Part shown: positions 43,758-53,342 of the stretch, piece after piece
Position numbering within the stretch: the first letter of the stretch is position 1
How the letters are laid out: every line of letters starts with the position of its first letter
NCBI GenBank assembly: GCA_017983495.1
Contig: JAGOBH010000002.1
Coordinates: forward strand, 742,298-806,297
Direction of reading: 5' to 3'
DNA: 64,000 nucleotides
DNA from: Pyrinomonadaceae bacterium
GTDB taxonomy: Bacteria > Acidobacteriota > Blastocatellia > Pyrinomonadales > Pyrinomonadaceae
Notes under the pieces: model-generated
Database searches by the model: none
Seen by the model: the letters and a program-made list of their open reading frames with translations, nothing else
Told to the model about the DNA's origin: nothing
Translations under genes and position numbers: made by a program

Positions 43758-45551
43758 TTGAACGACGTAACTCAACAACAAGACCCTGCCGGGTCCGAGA
43801 TCGTGTTGGACGCAATTGCAGTTTCCCGCGGTATTGGGGTCGGGACTGCGGTCTGCCTCTATGGCCGAAAACGGCAGTTCTTTCGAACGATCATACCCGA
43901 AGATCAGATCGGTTCTGAGGTGGAACGCTTTCGCTCCGCGATCAATACCGCCACCGGGCAATTGCGTTCGATCGTCGATAATACGTCCGGCGAAGCAGTG
44001 TCGGCGGCGGAGATCTTCGACGTACACCTCGTACTGATCGAGCATTCAGCCCTCGCAGCGGATGTTGAAGCCTTGATCAAAGAAGAGAGATTGAATGCAG
44101 AATGGGCGATAAAGCAGGTCTCCGACAGATATGTCGAAATTCAAACTGCTGCGGACGAAGGCCACTTTAGCGAACGGGCCGCTGATTTTCACGATGTCGC
44201 AGAACGCATCCTGAACGCACTCGACGGAAATTTCGACGATTTCTCGACCCTTACCCCCGAATCGGTTGTCATCGCGTCAAGCATTCGGCCTTCCACTCTG
44301 ATCCATTTCGGTCAAAATCGTCCGCGGGCGATCGTGACCGAACATGGCGGTTGGACGTCGCACGCTTTCATCATGGCTCGCGAAATGAATATTCCTGCGG
44401 TTACGGGAGTTAACGGTGCCCTGCGACATATCACCGACGGGATGGCGGTCGCGGTGGACGGGTTCTCGGGTAGGGTGATCGTCGATCCCGGGCCCCAAAC
44501 CCTTGAGGCTCTCCACGATACTGACAGTGCAAGTTTGGTCGCGATCGCCGAAGTTTCCGCGACCGCGAAACTGAAAACTCTCGACGGACGCGAGATCGCC
44601 GTTCGAATCAACGCAGATTCGAGCGAGGCCGTCGCCGAATACGCTGACAGCTGCTCGAAAGGGATCGGTTTGCTGCGTTCTGAATATCTGTTTTCTGCCC
44701 CGATAGTCGGATATCCATCTGAAGAAGACCAGTCGCGAGCGTACGAAAATGTTGCACGCATCTGCGGCGATCGCGGCGTCAGAATACGCACATTTGACCT
44801 GCATATCGATCAGCTCGCGTTTTCGGCTGATTCGCGTGAGAACAATCCGGCACTTGGAATGCGTGCGATCCGTCTGAGCCTCGATGACGAAGCGAGGTTT
44901 CGCGAACAGATCCGTTCGATCATTCGTGCCACTAGATTTGGGAAAGTCAGCATCGTCCTGCCGATGATCTCGGGGGTTAACGAGCTTCGGCATACGCAGG
45001 GGATCATTAACGAAGAGTTCGAGGGCCTACGGGCCGCCTTTCCTGATGTATCCATCCCGTCGACCGGCCCGATGATCGAGGTGCCGTCAGCGGTTCTGAC
45101 GATCGACGATCTGGTCAAAGAATCCGATTTTATTGCTCTTGGTACGAATGACCTTGTCCAATATCTTTTGGCGGTTGACCGCGACAACGAATCGCTTGCA
45201 GGTATTTACCAAACACTTCACCCCGCGGTGTTGCGTGCCATCGCGATGGTGTCGCGATCGGCAGATCTTGCAGGAATCCCGGCGGTAGCGTGTGGTGAGA
45301 TGGCCGGATCGCCGTTTTACGTCCCACTACTGGTCGGGCTTGGGATACGCGAATTCAGCATGAATCCCCATTCCGTCGATGGCGTCAAAAAGGTGATCGG
45401 CGGCATCTCGTTTGATGAAGCCGATCGACTAGTGAAAAGTGTGATCGGCCTTGCAACCGCGAAGGAGATCGAACTTGGGCTCAAGCAGTTTTATCGAGAA
45501 AATTGGCCGCATCTATTTCCACCGCACCTGCTGCGGGCCTCGGGAAACTGA
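43758..45551 (+). CDS. ptsI: PTS enzyme I (PEP-protein phosphotransferase)
   Basis: A 597-residue enzyme that transfers phosphate from PEP to HPr. The phosphohistidine is in GGWTSHAFIMAREMNIPAV. PEP-binding segments are RSEYLF, VRIRTFDLHIDQ, NPALGMRAIR, the LGTNDLVQYLLAVDRDNE stretch and ACGEMAG. The track start is a TTG at 43758 with no good ribosome site. A GTG about 15 codons later is an alternative that gives a more usual N-terminus. No HPr or sugar-specific EII gene lies in this window, so it may serve a regulatory or nitrogen-type phosphorelay. Confidence 0.92.
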   Translation: MNDVTQQQDPAGSEIVLDAIAVSRGIGVGTAVCLYGRKRQFFRTIIPEDQIGSEVERFRSAINTATGQLRSIVDNTSGEAVSAAEIFDVHLVLIEHSALAADVEALIKEERLNAEWAIKQVSDRYVEIQTAADEGHFSERAADFHDVAERILNALDGNFDDFSTLTPESVVIASSIRPSTLIHFGQNRPRAIVTEHGGWTSHAFIMAREMNIPAVTGVNGALRHITDGMAVAVDGFSGRVIVDPGPQTLEALHDTDSASLVAIAEVSATAKLKTLDGREIAVRINADSSEAVAEYADSCSKGIGLLRSEYLFSAPIVGYPSEEDQSRAYENVARICGDRGVRIRTFDLHIDQLAFSADSRENNPALGMRAIRLSLDDEARFREQIRSIIRATRFGKVSIVLPMISGVNELRHTQGIINEEFEGLRAAFPDVSIPSTGPMIEVPSAVLTIDDLVKESDFIALGTNDLVQYLLAVDRDNESLAGIYQTLHPAVLRAIAMVSRSADLAGIPAVACGEMAGSPFYVPLLVGLGIREFSMNPHSVDGVKKVIGGISFDEADRLVKSVIGLATAKEIELGLKQFYRENWPHLFPPHLLRASGN

Positions 45552-45686
45552 ACCTCTCAACTTTTATTACAAAAAAGTAGAATTCAACACTGTTTATCCC
45601 TTTATTCGTACGTAAGCGAGATTCAATCACGGTGCCGCGTGAAAATCGCAGTCGGCCGTTTGTCCCGGCCGGGAGATTTACGAACG

Positions 45687-46373
45687 ATGAAGACGACAAC
45701 GTTCAAATTCGGAATAATACTTGCACATGCGGTTTTCGTATGTGTTACCGCCGTTTCGGCCCTTGGCCAGATCGCGTCGGCAGATCCCGTAATTGCTCCG
45801 TATACGCCAAATCCGACGCTGGGTCTGGTAGCCAGATCGAAGCGGTTCGACATCGATACCGGTCGCACTGTAACTGCGCCCGACCGAGATATCAAGACCA
45901 GTGCCGTTCATCCGTCAACGATCTATCGGATCGGCTCCGGAGATCTTTTGAAGATCGATCTTAAGAATTCAATTATCGGCGTTCACCATGTAAAAGTCAG
46001 AGCGGACGGCTGCATCGATTACCAACTCGCAGGCGAAGGCGTTTGCGTTGCCGGATCGACCGTCGATGAGGCGGCTGCAATGCTACGGCGGGCGATCAAA
46101 CTCTTCGCGGATCCGCAGATATCCGTCGAGGTTCGGGAATTTGCGAGTCACGTTATCACGATCTCAGGATATGTCGAACAACCGGGCCAACAGCAGATCC
46201 AGCGTGATGCCGTGCCGTTCTTTGTCGTGCGGGCAGGAGTCGTCCTGAATTCCGCGGCGAGATCGGTGCGTGTGATAAGAAACGCATCGGAAAGGGCTGA
46301 GTCATTTGACCTGACCGATGCAAATCTCGGCGATCTTTATATTTTTCCCGGCGATACTGTCGAGTTTTTATAG
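45687..46373 (+). CDS. Polysaccharide export (Wza-like, SLBB) protein
   Basis: About 228 residues with a signal peptide (about 1-28). A Poly_export domain begins YRIGSGDLLKIDLKNS, followed by VKVRADGCIDYQLAGEGVCVAGSTVDEA. One SLBB-type domain (VITISGYVEQPGQQQIQRDAVPF) and a PGDTVEFL end follow. Proteins of this type form the outer-membrane end of capsule or exopolysaccharide export channels. GGGAG before the ATG at 45687 decides the start over one 16 codons upstream. No other export gene is adjacent, which is unusual, and no lipobox Cys is seen. Confidence 0.85.
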   Translation: MKTTTFKFGIILAHAVFVCVTAVSALGQIASADPVIAPYTPNPTLGLVARSKRFDIDTGRTVTAPDRDIKTSAVHPSTIYRIGSGDLLKIDLKNSIIGVHHVKVRADGCIDYQLAGEGVCVAGSTVDEAAAMLRRAIKLFADPQISVEVREFASHVITISGYVEQPGQQQIQRDAVPFFVVRAGVVLNSAARSVRVIRNASERAESFDLTDANLGDLYIFPGDTVEFL

Positions 46374-46409
46374 GTTTGCAGGGTTTATTTCAGAATCTTG
46401 TTCAAAGCC

Positions 46410-46438
46410 TTCGTTTGTTCAACAATTTTTGTTATACT
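46410..46438 (+). promoter_or_regulatory. Predicted rnpB promoter
   Basis: TATACT at 46433-46438 lies 7 bases before the predicted 5' end of RNase P RNA. The -35 region (TTCGTT, 46410-46415, 17-base spacer) is weak. Confidence 0.55.
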
Positions 46439-46445
46439 CGTTGAG

Positions 46446-46848
46446 CCTTGCTTCGGAGCATGCCGGGCAGTCGCTTTTGCTAACGCGAAAGAGGAAAGTC
46501 CGAACACCAAAGGGCAGCGAGCCGGATAACGTCCGGGAGTGCGAGAGATCGTACGACGACAAGTGCAACAGAGAGTAAACCAGCCTCGCAAGAGGTGATG
46601 GGTGAAAGGGTGAGGTAAGAGCTCACCGGCGTCGGTGGTAACATCGGCGGCCAGGTAAACTCCTCGTGGTGCAAGATCAAATAGGGACGCGTTCAATGTG
46701 GGTGCCCGCCCACGGTCCGACGGGAAACCGCCGGCGATGCGTCCGGGTAGATCGCTTGAGCCGTCCGGTAACGGCCGGCCTAGATGAATGATTGCCGTCT
46801 GCCCACGGGCAGATACAAAATTCGGCTTACAGGCATGCTCCGAACAAC
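46446..46848 (+). ncRNA. rnpB: RNase P RNA, bacterial class A
   Basis: About 400 bases with the universal RNase P landmarks: GAGGAAAGTCCGAACACC near the 5' part (CR-I), the ACAGAGAGTAAACC region, GGGTGAAAGGGTGAGGTAAG, and the 3' conserved AGATGAATGATTGCC and ACAAAATTCGGCTTACAGG. Helix P1 is made by the 5' CTTCGGAGCATGCC paired with GGCATGCTCCGAA at the 3' end. This RNA is the catalytic part of the ribonucleoprotein that trims tRNA 5' ends. The ends are placed from P1 and may be off by a few bases. Confidence 0.96.
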
Positions 46849-46895
46849 TTGGCACGCCGTACACTTTGGACAATTAATGGAGGCAATTTGCTTAT

Positions 46896-47162
46896 ATGGC
46901 AAATAGGAAAGGAGTTTTTATCGGGGCTTATGTCCCTAACGAATTGAAAGAATCACTTCGCCGTCGTGCGGCGGCTGAGCATCGTACACTCTCCCAGGAG
47001 ATCACACGCATTCTGGTCGAGGCGGTCCACGGAAAGGGACTGCCGGCCGGCAGTGTCGATCGTCGCGATACAACAGCTATACCGCGTCGCCGGGCGACTG
47101 ATCCGCCCATCCGCCGCCGTGCCGAGGACCTGCCGTATATTCCTGAAGAAGGGAAGAAATAA
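46896..47162 (+). CDS. Ribbon-helix-helix (Arc-like) DNA-binding protein
   Basis: An 88-residue protein. Residues 5-45 form a ribbon-helix-helix domain (VFIGAYVPNELKESLRRRAAAEHRTLSQEITRILVEA), here of Arc/CopG type, followed by a disordered basic tail with repeated RRR and PPIRRR. GGAGG lies 13 bases before the ATG, a little far. It is alone between rnpB and its own terminator, with no toxin partner, so it is more likely a stand-alone regulator than an antitoxin. Confidence 0.8.
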   Translation: MANRKGVFIGAYVPNELKESLRRRAAAEHRTLSQEITRILVEAVHGKGLPAGSVDRRDTTAIPRRRATDPPIRRRAEDLPYIPEEGKK

Positions 47163-47185
47163 CTACAAACCATAGGTTTTTTTAT

Positions 47186-47227
47186 GCACCGTTCTTTTAG
47201 TAAAGGGCGGTGCTTTTCTTTTTTTCG
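47186..47227 (+). terminator. Terminator after the ribbon-helix-helix gene
   Basis: GCACCG..CTTT pairs with AAAG..CGGTGC, followed by TTTTCTTTTTTT. It is also close to the next gene's start at 47253. Confidence 0.88.
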
Positions 47228-47252
47228 CGACGGTTTGCTAAGATTTAAACCA

Positions 47253-47996
47253 ATGAATACAAAGGTTATAACTGCTGCCATATTGGGTACCATTGCCGGT
47301 TTGATCGGTGGATTTATGCTTGCAAACGGGCTTAACCGTGCAGAGATCACAGAACTAAAGTCGCAGGCAGATCAGCGTTCGGCTGCTCCGGGGGCGACCG
47401 GTACAACCGCCGACGGGATGAACATCAGCCCCGAAGAGATAAAGGCGAAGGTGGCCGAAGCAGACGCGAGCCCGCAGAATTTCGCTTTTCAAAAGGGCCT
47501 TGGCACCGCGCTTTATCGCTACGGCACGTTAAAGCGTGACGCCGAGGTCGTTGTCGAGGCAGCCCGTCTTCTCGAACGTGCGACCGCTCTGGATCCAAAG
47601 GATTACGACGTGATCGTGGCTCTCGGAAACTCGTATTTCGATATCGGCTATTTCAAGAAGGACAGCGCGAACCTTAAAAAATCGCGTGAGGTATACGCCC
47701 GTGCATTAGCGATCAAACCTACGGACGCGGACGTCATATCTGATCTCGCTCTTTCGTACTATCTGGATGAGCCTGCGGATCTGGATCGATCGGTGGCTGA
47801 GTTTGGCAAGGCACTAAAGGCAAACCCTAAGCACGAGCGTTCGCTGCAGTATTTGACCCAGACGTATATGCGGCAGTCCAATTTTGAAGATGCGTCCAAG
47901 ACTCTCGAACAGCTAAAGGCGGCAAACCCGAAGAATGAAACGATCGACAGCCTGACCAAAATGATCGCCGCCCGCGAAGTTCCCACGGTCAAATAG
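47253..47996 (+). CDS. Membrane-anchored TPR protein
   Basis: About 247 residues. An N-terminal glycine-rich membrane helix (about 5-25) is followed by a linker and then roughly four TPR units from residue 65. Typical TPR positions show in LERATALDPKDYDVIVALGNSYFDIG and ARALAIKPTDADVISDLAL. It probably acts as a scaffold in the periplasm or at the membrane. The ATG at 47253 is chosen over one inside the upstream terminator. The stop is followed directly by the next ATG. Confidence 0.82.
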   Translation: MNTKVITAAILGTIAGLIGGFMLANGLNRAEITELKSQADQRSAAPGATGTTADGMNISPEEIKAKVAEADASPQNFAFQKGLGTALYRYGTLKRDAEVVVEAARLLERATALDPKDYDVIVALGNSYFDIGYFKKDSANLKKSREVYARALAIKPTDADVISDLALSYYLDEPADLDRSVAEFGKALKANPKHERSLQYLTQTYMRQSNFEDASKTLEQLKAANPKNETIDSLTKMIAAREVPTVK

Positions 47997-48287
47997 ATGA
48001 GAGAGTTTCTGATTGTTTTAATTGTGATCTTCGTCCTGCTTGGGCTGACCGCGTACCGCTATCGGCGTCAGATCTCGATGCTGATCGGGTTCGGCCGTAT
48101 GATACGCGAAGCCCGCTCGGGCATTACAAAGCAACGCGAACCTCGGGCGATCAACGCCGAACCGAAAGAACTCGTCAACTGCACATCGTGCGGGACTTGG
48201 GTGCCGCAGGATCGTGCGATCAAATTCGACGCACGGACATTTTATTGTTCAAAAGACTGCGTTCAGAGGTCGATGACCGCAAGTTGA
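47997..48287 (+). CDS. Small membrane protein with C-terminal zinc-binding motif
   Basis: A 96-residue protein. One N-terminal membrane helix (3-20), a basic stretch, then a Cys motif (CTSCGTWVPQDRAIKF followed by YCSKDC) that fits a treble-clef or MYND-like zinc site. It starts directly after the TPR gene stop (TAGATG) and is surely cotranscribed with it. Function unknown. Confidence 0.78.
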   Translation: MREFLIVLIVIFVLLGLTAYRYRRQISMLIGFGRMIREARSGITKQREPRAINAEPKELVNCTSCGTWVPQDRAIKFDARTFYCSKDCVQRSMTAS

Positions 48288-48294
48288 ACCACAA

Positions 48295-49185
48295 TTACAT
48301 AAACGTCGATAGATACCAGACGATTATTTTCTCCCCGAACAGCATCGAGACAAACGATCCCACGCCTAAGAAGATCCCGAACGGGATCTGTGTCTGCATA
48401 TCCTTTTCTTTTTGCTGAGATATTAGAGCGACGCCCGCGACCGCTCCGGTAAATGCCCCGATGAAGATCGTCAGGATCGTCAATCGCCAGCCGAATAACG
48501 CTCCGATCCCCAGCAACAGTTTCACGTCACCGAGGCCCATCGCGTCAACTCCGCGAAGGGCTTTCCATATCGCACCGACCAACCATAGCGAACCGCCGCC
48601 GATCAAGGCCCCGAACAAACCGCCGGCGAGCGAAACAGCCCACGCCGGATAGCCCGCCAGCCACGATATCGGACCGTATGTCGTATCGGAAAAGTAATTT
48701 CCTGTAAAGGCCAACGGATATGCGACACGAACAATGAGGGCGATGACAAACAAAGGGTAAGTTATGACGTTTGGCAGGATCATATGCTCGGCGTCGATAA
48801 ATACGAGTGCCGTCATTGTCGCCGTAAATGCGAGTGCTATCGCGAGATACGGCGTAAATCCAACTTGCCAGTAAACGAGACAGAACAGCAAGGCCGTAAG
48901 CAGTTCCACAGCCGGATATCGCCACGAGATCGGCTGTTTGCAGTTGCTGCATTTACCGCCGAGCATCAGCCAGCCGAGAACGGGAACGTTGTGGTAAAAC
49001 TTTATCGACGATCCGCAGTTGGGACAGGCGGAACCGGTCAGAAGCGATCTTTCGTTAGGCACACGGTAGATCACGACGTTCAAAAAGCTGCCGATCGCGG
49101 CTCCCAAAACGAACACGAACAGATACCCAAACCATTCGGGTACCCCAAGAACCGCCTCGAGTGAAGCTAAAAGTGCTGTATGCAT
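48295..49185 (-). CDS. pilD: Prepilin peptidase (A24, PilD-like)
   Basis: A 296-residue inner-membrane aspartic protease that cleaves and N-methylates type IV pilin and type II secretion pseudopilin leaders. The N-terminal cytoplasmic zinc domain has CPNCGSSIKFYHNVPVLGW and CSNC. The two catalytic Asp are in FIDAEHMILPN and GLGDVKLLLG (GxGD). It has about seven to eight membrane helices. No pilin or secretion gene lies nearby, so its substrates are encoded elsewhere. It is convergent with the zinc-motif membrane gene. Confidence 0.94.
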   Translation of the reverse strand: MHTALLASLEAVLGVPEWFGYLFVFVLGAAIGSFLNVVIYRVPNERSLLTGSACPNCGSSIKFYHNVPVLGWLMLGGKCSNCKQPISWRYPAVELLTALLFCLVYWQVGFTPYLAIALAFTATMTALVFIDAEHMILPNVITYPLFVIALIVRVAYPLAFTGNYFSDTTYGPISWLAGYPAWAVSLAGGLFGALIGGGSLWLVGAIWKALRGVDAMGLGDVKLLLGIGALFGWRLTILTIFIGAFTGAVAGVALISQQKEKDMQTQIPFGIFLGVGSFVSMLFGEKIIVWYLSTFM

Positions 49186-49317
49186 ATTGTAGTTTTCGGG
49201 ATCGCCGCGAAAAAACGTGATCTCCTAAGATCGGCCAATCGGAAGTTTAGTATCTAAGGGCTGTCGATGCAAAGGTGCCGTGAACCGGATCGTAAATGTT
49301 TGACCCGGTCGGCGGGA

Positions 49318-51219
49318 TCAACGCGAAGCAGGTGAGCGGTGATCTGAGAGAACGCTCGGCGTCAGCGAAGCCCGCAAGGCGTTCAGGACGGCAAGGACGT
49401 CGATGATCTCCTGCGTCAGGGCTCCTGCGACCGGCGGCAGGTAGCCGGTAGCAGCGGCCGCGATGCCGATCAGGCTCAGGCCGATTCCGCCGACAGCGCT
49501 CTGAAGGGCAATATTGCGCATACGGCGACCGATATGGAGCAGTTCGTCAACGCGCTCGAGCGAACTGTCGAGAATAACGGCGCCGGCGGCCTCGGCCGTG
49601 ACATCACTGCCCTGGCCGAACGCCAGGCCGACGGTTGCGGCGGTCAATGCCGGAGCATCATTGATCCCGTCGCCCATGAATACCGTGTTCGCGTGGCGAG
49701 TCTCTTCCTGAACAAGAGCAAGCTTTTGCTCGGGGCTCTGTCCCGCATGGACCTCGGTAATGCCGACCTTTTCCGCCAGGTAACCGACTTCGCCTTCGCG
49801 GTCGCCCGAGACAAGCAAGATCCGGTCAAAACCGTGCTTCGGGCCGAGATGCCGCACGAAATCCTTGCCCTCGTCACGCGGTTCGTCGCGAAACCGGAAT
49901 GTCGCGGCATAACGCCCGTCGATCAATACGATACACTCCAGCCCACCCGCGAGCGGCGGCAGGGAATGGACATCCTGCGGTGAATATTCAACGATCTTTT
50001 TTCGGCTGGTGACGCGGACAGTGTGGCCGTTGATCACGCCGTAAAGCCCGGCACCCGGGCTCTCGCTCACCTCCATCGCCTCGTGCAGAACAAGTTTCGC
50101 CGACGAAGCTGCGTCGACGATCGCGGTTGCGAGCGGATGCCGCGAATATCTTTCCAGGCTGGCTACAGCAGCGAGCGAAGTGCCGGGGTCAGTACCGTCG
50201 GCCGGGATCACCTCGGTCAGTTTTGGTTCACCGTAGGTTAGTGTCCCGGTCTTGTCAAAGATGGCAACGCTGCAGGTGTCGATCTTCTCGAGCACGGCCG
50301 GGTCCTTGATGATAATTCCACGACGGGCGGCAAGACTGACCGAACCGATGATCGCGACCGGAATGCCGATAATGAGGGGACACGGTGTTGCGACCACGAG
50401 AACCGCAAGAAATCGCTCAGGATCACCGGCAAAAAACCAAGCGGCAATGGCAATTACGACGGTGATCGGCGTATAGATTGCGCCGATCTGGTCGCCGAGC
50501 CGCCGCAGTTGCGGCCGACGTTCTTCGGAATCGCGCATTACCTGCATTATCTTTGCGTATCGCGAATCCGTCGCGGTCTTGTCCGCTCTTATGGTCAGTG
50601 CTCCTTCGCCATTGATCGCACCGGAAAGCACCGTCGAGCCGACCGCTTTCGGCAACAGATAAGGTTCGCCGGTCAGATACGACTCGTTCATCGTGCTGTG
50701 GCCGTCGAGTATTACGCCGTCAGCCGGGCAGGTCTCGTGAGGGAAGACCACCAGTTCGTCGCCGACGATTACTTCGGCAAGCTGAATATCATCTACGACC
50801 GCACCATTCTTTTTATGAGCAAAGGTGGGCAAACGCTTGGCCAGAGCCTCGAGGGCAAACGACGCACGGCGAACAGCGTATGCCTCGAGAGCCTGACCAC
50901 CGGAGAGCATCAGGACAACAAGCGTGCCCGCCAGGTATTCATCGAGGAGAATCGAAGTAACGATCGAGATGCCGGCAAGCAGATCCGAACTGAATTCGAA
51001 GTGAAAGATCTTCACGACAAGCCTGATCACGAGCGGGGTTCCGCAGGCGAGAGCGATGAGCAGCGGGATCGCTTCGACAGGCAGCCCATAGACCGTGCGG
51101 CCGCCTTGTACGCCGAAACGCAATACGAGGTGCACCGCCATCGCTATGAGCGTAATTATGGCAATGATGACCTCCTTAGTCCGGAGTGCGGCCGCAAGGT
51201 TCGATCTCGGCTTGTCCAT
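49318..51219 (-). CDS. Heavy-metal P-type ATPase (TPC type)
   Basis: A 633-residue P1B-type pump. The actuator motif is TGEP, the phosphorylated Asp is in DKTGTLTYGEP, and the hinge is GDGINDAPALTAATVG. The membrane metal-site motif reads ATPCPLIIG, that is TPC rather than the CPC or SPC of well-known copper and zinc pumps. There is no N-terminal heavy-metal-binding domain. The ATG at 51219 is preferred to the TTG at 51222. Metal specificity cannot be assigned. No metal regulator or chaperone is adjacent. Confidence 0.9.
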   Translation of the reverse strand: MDKPRSNLAAALRTKEVIIAIITLIAMAVHLVLRFGVQGGRTVYGLPVEAIPLLIALACGTPLVIRLVVKIFHFEFSSDLLAGISIVTSILLDEYLAGTLVVLMLSGGQALEAYAVRRASFALEALAKRLPTFAHKKNGAVVDDIQLAEVIVGDELVVFPHETCPADGVILDGHSTMNESYLTGEPYLLPKAVGSTVLSGAINGEGALTIRADKTATDSRYAKIMQVMRDSEERRPQLRRLGDQIGAIYTPITVVIAIAAWFFAGDPERFLAVLVVATPCPLIIGIPVAIIGSVSLAARRGIIIKDPAVLEKIDTCSVAIFDKTGTLTYGEPKLTEVIPADGTDPGTSLAAVASLERYSRHPLATAIVDAASSAKLVLHEAMEVSESPGAGLYGVINGHTVRVTSRKKIVEYSPQDVHSLPPLAGGLECIVLIDGRYAATFRFRDEPRDEGKDFVRHLGPKHGFDRILLVSGDREGEVGYLAEKVGITEVHAGQSPEQKLALVQEETRHANTVFMGDGINDAPALTAATVGLAFGQGSDVTAEAAGAVILDSSLERVDELLHIGRRMRNIALQSAVGGIGLSLIGIAAAATGYLPPVAGALTQEIIDVLAVLNALRASLTPSVLSDHRSPASR

Positions 51220-51431
51220 CAACGCTCATCGTAGTTCAGATCCCTTGCTATTTTTGTGTCATTCGTCACAAATTGATGAATGGACAAATGGGTTGATATT
51301 GACGGATCATTCCGGTCCGGTATTTTTTCGGCGAATCCAGACAGTTTTGCTAGCAAACAAACGCTCCATACCTTATGATTGGAGTATTGCGAATCGAGCA
51401 TTAAATATCTCTACAAAAAGGAACAAATCGA

Positions 51432-53225
51432 TTGGAACCGACAAACGTTAACGATCCCGAATATTTTCATAAGGTTGTCGATTGTCAGTATGCCTGTCCG
51501 GCGCACACACCGGTGCCCGAATACATCAGGCTGATCGCCGAAGGTAAATACACCGAGGCTTACATGATCAACTGGGATTCGAACGTGTTTCCGGGCGTGC
51601 TCGGCCGCACCTGCGACCGTCCGTGCGAACCTGCTTGCCGGCGTGGACGGCTCGAACAGGAACCGGTCGCCATCTGCCGCCTGAAACGCGTGGCGGCCGA
51701 CAACCGCGACGACGTGATCCCGTATATGCCGCAGGGTCCGTTTGCCCCGAACGGCAAAAAGGTTGCCCTGATCGGTGGCGGACCGGCAAGTTTGACGGTT
51801 GCGCGTGATCTGGCACCGCTGGGTTACGAGATACATCTTTTTGACGAGCAAAAGCTCGGCGGCGGCTTTATGCGTTCGCAGATACCGGCGTTTCGCTTGC
51901 CCGAACAGGTGCTGAACGACGAGGTCAACTACATCCTGCGTCTCGGGATACACACGCATTTTGAGCGTTATGTCGATTCGCTCGCGGGCGTACTGGCGAA
52001 AGATTACGATGCGATCTTCGTCGGCACCGGAGCACCACGTGGACGCGATCTGCCCGATCTGCCAGGACGGCAGGACGGTGCGGCGAATATTCATATCGGC
52101 ATCAATTGGCTCGGCAGCGTTGCATTTGAGCACACCGAAAAGATCGGCAAACGCGTTATAGTGCTCGGCGGCGGAAACACCGCGATGGACTGCTGCCGCA
52201 CGGCTCGCCGGCTTGGCGGTGAGGACGTAAAAGTCATCGTCCGTTCGCCCTTCGCCTCGATGAAGGCGTCTCCGTGGGAAAAAGAAGACGCACAGCACGA
52301 GGATATTCCGATCATCGACAATCATGTTCCGAAGAGCTTCGTGATCGAAGACGGCAAGCTTGTCGGCATGACGTTCGAGAAGGTTGAGGCCGTTTACGAT
52401 GAGAACGGCAAACGCACGCTCGTCCCGACCGGCGAACCTGACGTGTTTTATCCCGCCGACGACGTTCTTATCGCAGTCGGGCAGGAAAACTCCTTCCCGT
52501 GGATAGAACGCGATCTAGGTGTCGAGTTCGACAAATGGGAAATGCCGGTCGTTGACCGCACGACGTTTCAGTCGACGCACCCGAAGGTGTTCTTTGGCGG
52601 CGATGCTGCATTCGGCCCAGAGAACGTTATTACCGCTGTTGCTCACGGGCATCAAGCGGCGGTTTCGATCGATCTGCTTTGTAAGGGCGAAGACCTCAAT
52701 AAACGCCTCGACCCGTTCGTCAATCTCGTCTCGCAGAAGATGGGCATCCACGAATGGGCCTATGACAGCACGGTCGAGACCGACCAGCGTTACGTCGTGC
52801 CGCAGGCTCCGAAGGACCTAACGCTCAAGGACCGCAAGAAAGAAGTCGAGCTCGGCTTTGACCCGCTCGCGGGCTACAAAGAGGCCGAGCGTTGCCTCAA
52901 TTGCGACGTGCAGACCGTCTTTGACGCCCCAAAGTGCATTGAGTGCGACGCCTGCGTCGATATTTGCCCGACGAGCTGCATCACGTTCACGACGGACGGC
53001 GATGAGAGCGACTTGCGGCCGCGATTAAAGGTTCCGGCTCTTAACACAAGTCAGGATATCTACGTCGCCGACGGCCTAAAAACCGGCCGTATCATGGCCA
53101 AAGACGAGGACGTCTGCCTCCACTGCGGCCTCTGCGCCGAACGCTGCCCCACCGCCGCGTGGGATATGCAGAAGTTCTTTTACAACGTGACAAAGGCGGG
53201 AAGTGTGAAGTACAGCTGTAAATAG
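51432..53225 (+). CDS. GltD-like NAD(P)/FAD oxidoreductase with 4Fe-4S ferredoxin domain
   Basis: A 597-residue protein. The N-terminal GltD-type Fe-S segment has CQYACPAHTPVPEY and CDRPCEPACRRG. The FAD motif is LIGGGPASLTVARDL and the NAD(P) motif VLGGGNTAMDCCRTARRLG. A C-terminal two-cluster ferredoxin domain follows (CIECDACVDICP and CLHCGLCAERCP). It starts at a TTG with AAGGA about eight bases upstream. It is followed by the alpha and beta subunits of a 2-oxoacid:ferredoxin oxidoreductase, so it probably passes electrons between NAD(P)H and that enzyme. That coupling is inferred. Confidence 0.9.
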   Translation: MEPTNVNDPEYFHKVVDCQYACPAHTPVPEYIRLIAEGKYTEAYMINWDSNVFPGVLGRTCDRPCEPACRRGRLEQEPVAICRLKRVAADNRDDVIPYMPQGPFAPNGKKVALIGGGPASLTVARDLAPLGYEIHLFDEQKLGGGFMRSQIPAFRLPEQVLNDEVNYILRLGIHTHFERYVDSLAGVLAKDYDAIFVGTGAPRGRDLPDLPGRQDGAANIHIGINWLGSVAFEHTEKIGKRVIVLGGGNTAMDCCRTARRLGGEDVKVIVRSPFASMKASPWEKEDAQHEDIPIIDNHVPKSFVIEDGKLVGMTFEKVEAVYDENGKRTLVPTGEPDVFYPADDVLIAVGQENSFPWIERDLGVEFDKWEMPVVDRTTFQSTHPKVFFGGDAAFGPENVITAVAHGHQAAVSIDLLCKGEDLNKRLDPFVNLVSQKMGIHEWAYDSTVETDQRYVVPQAPKDLTLKDRKKEVELGFDPLAGYKEAERCLNCDVQTVFDAPKCIECDACVDICPTSCITFTTDGDESDLRPRLKVPALNTSQDIYVADGLKTGRIMAKDEDVCLHCGLCAERCPTAAWDMQKFFYNVTKAGSVKYSCK

Positions 53226-53342
53226 GAAGCGGCAAACGCTTTTCGTTGCCGTATTTGCATGTCAGCAGAAAACACTTTGGCAGTTCCGCTAGGTCAGGAC
53301 AAGAAATTGAATTAATCCGGGATACAGGCCCGGCAAACTTAA

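Noticed and set aside
46385..46873. 162-codon minus-strand frame
   Set aside because: It is antisense to RNase P RNA, whose structure accounts for the sequence.
46896..47162. Antitoxin of a toxin-antitoxin pair
   Set aside because: The ribbon-helix-helix protein has no adjacent toxin-sized gene. rnpB precedes it and a terminator follows.
49534..49983. 149-codon plus-strand frame
   Set aside because: It is the antisense shadow of the P-type ATPase gene.
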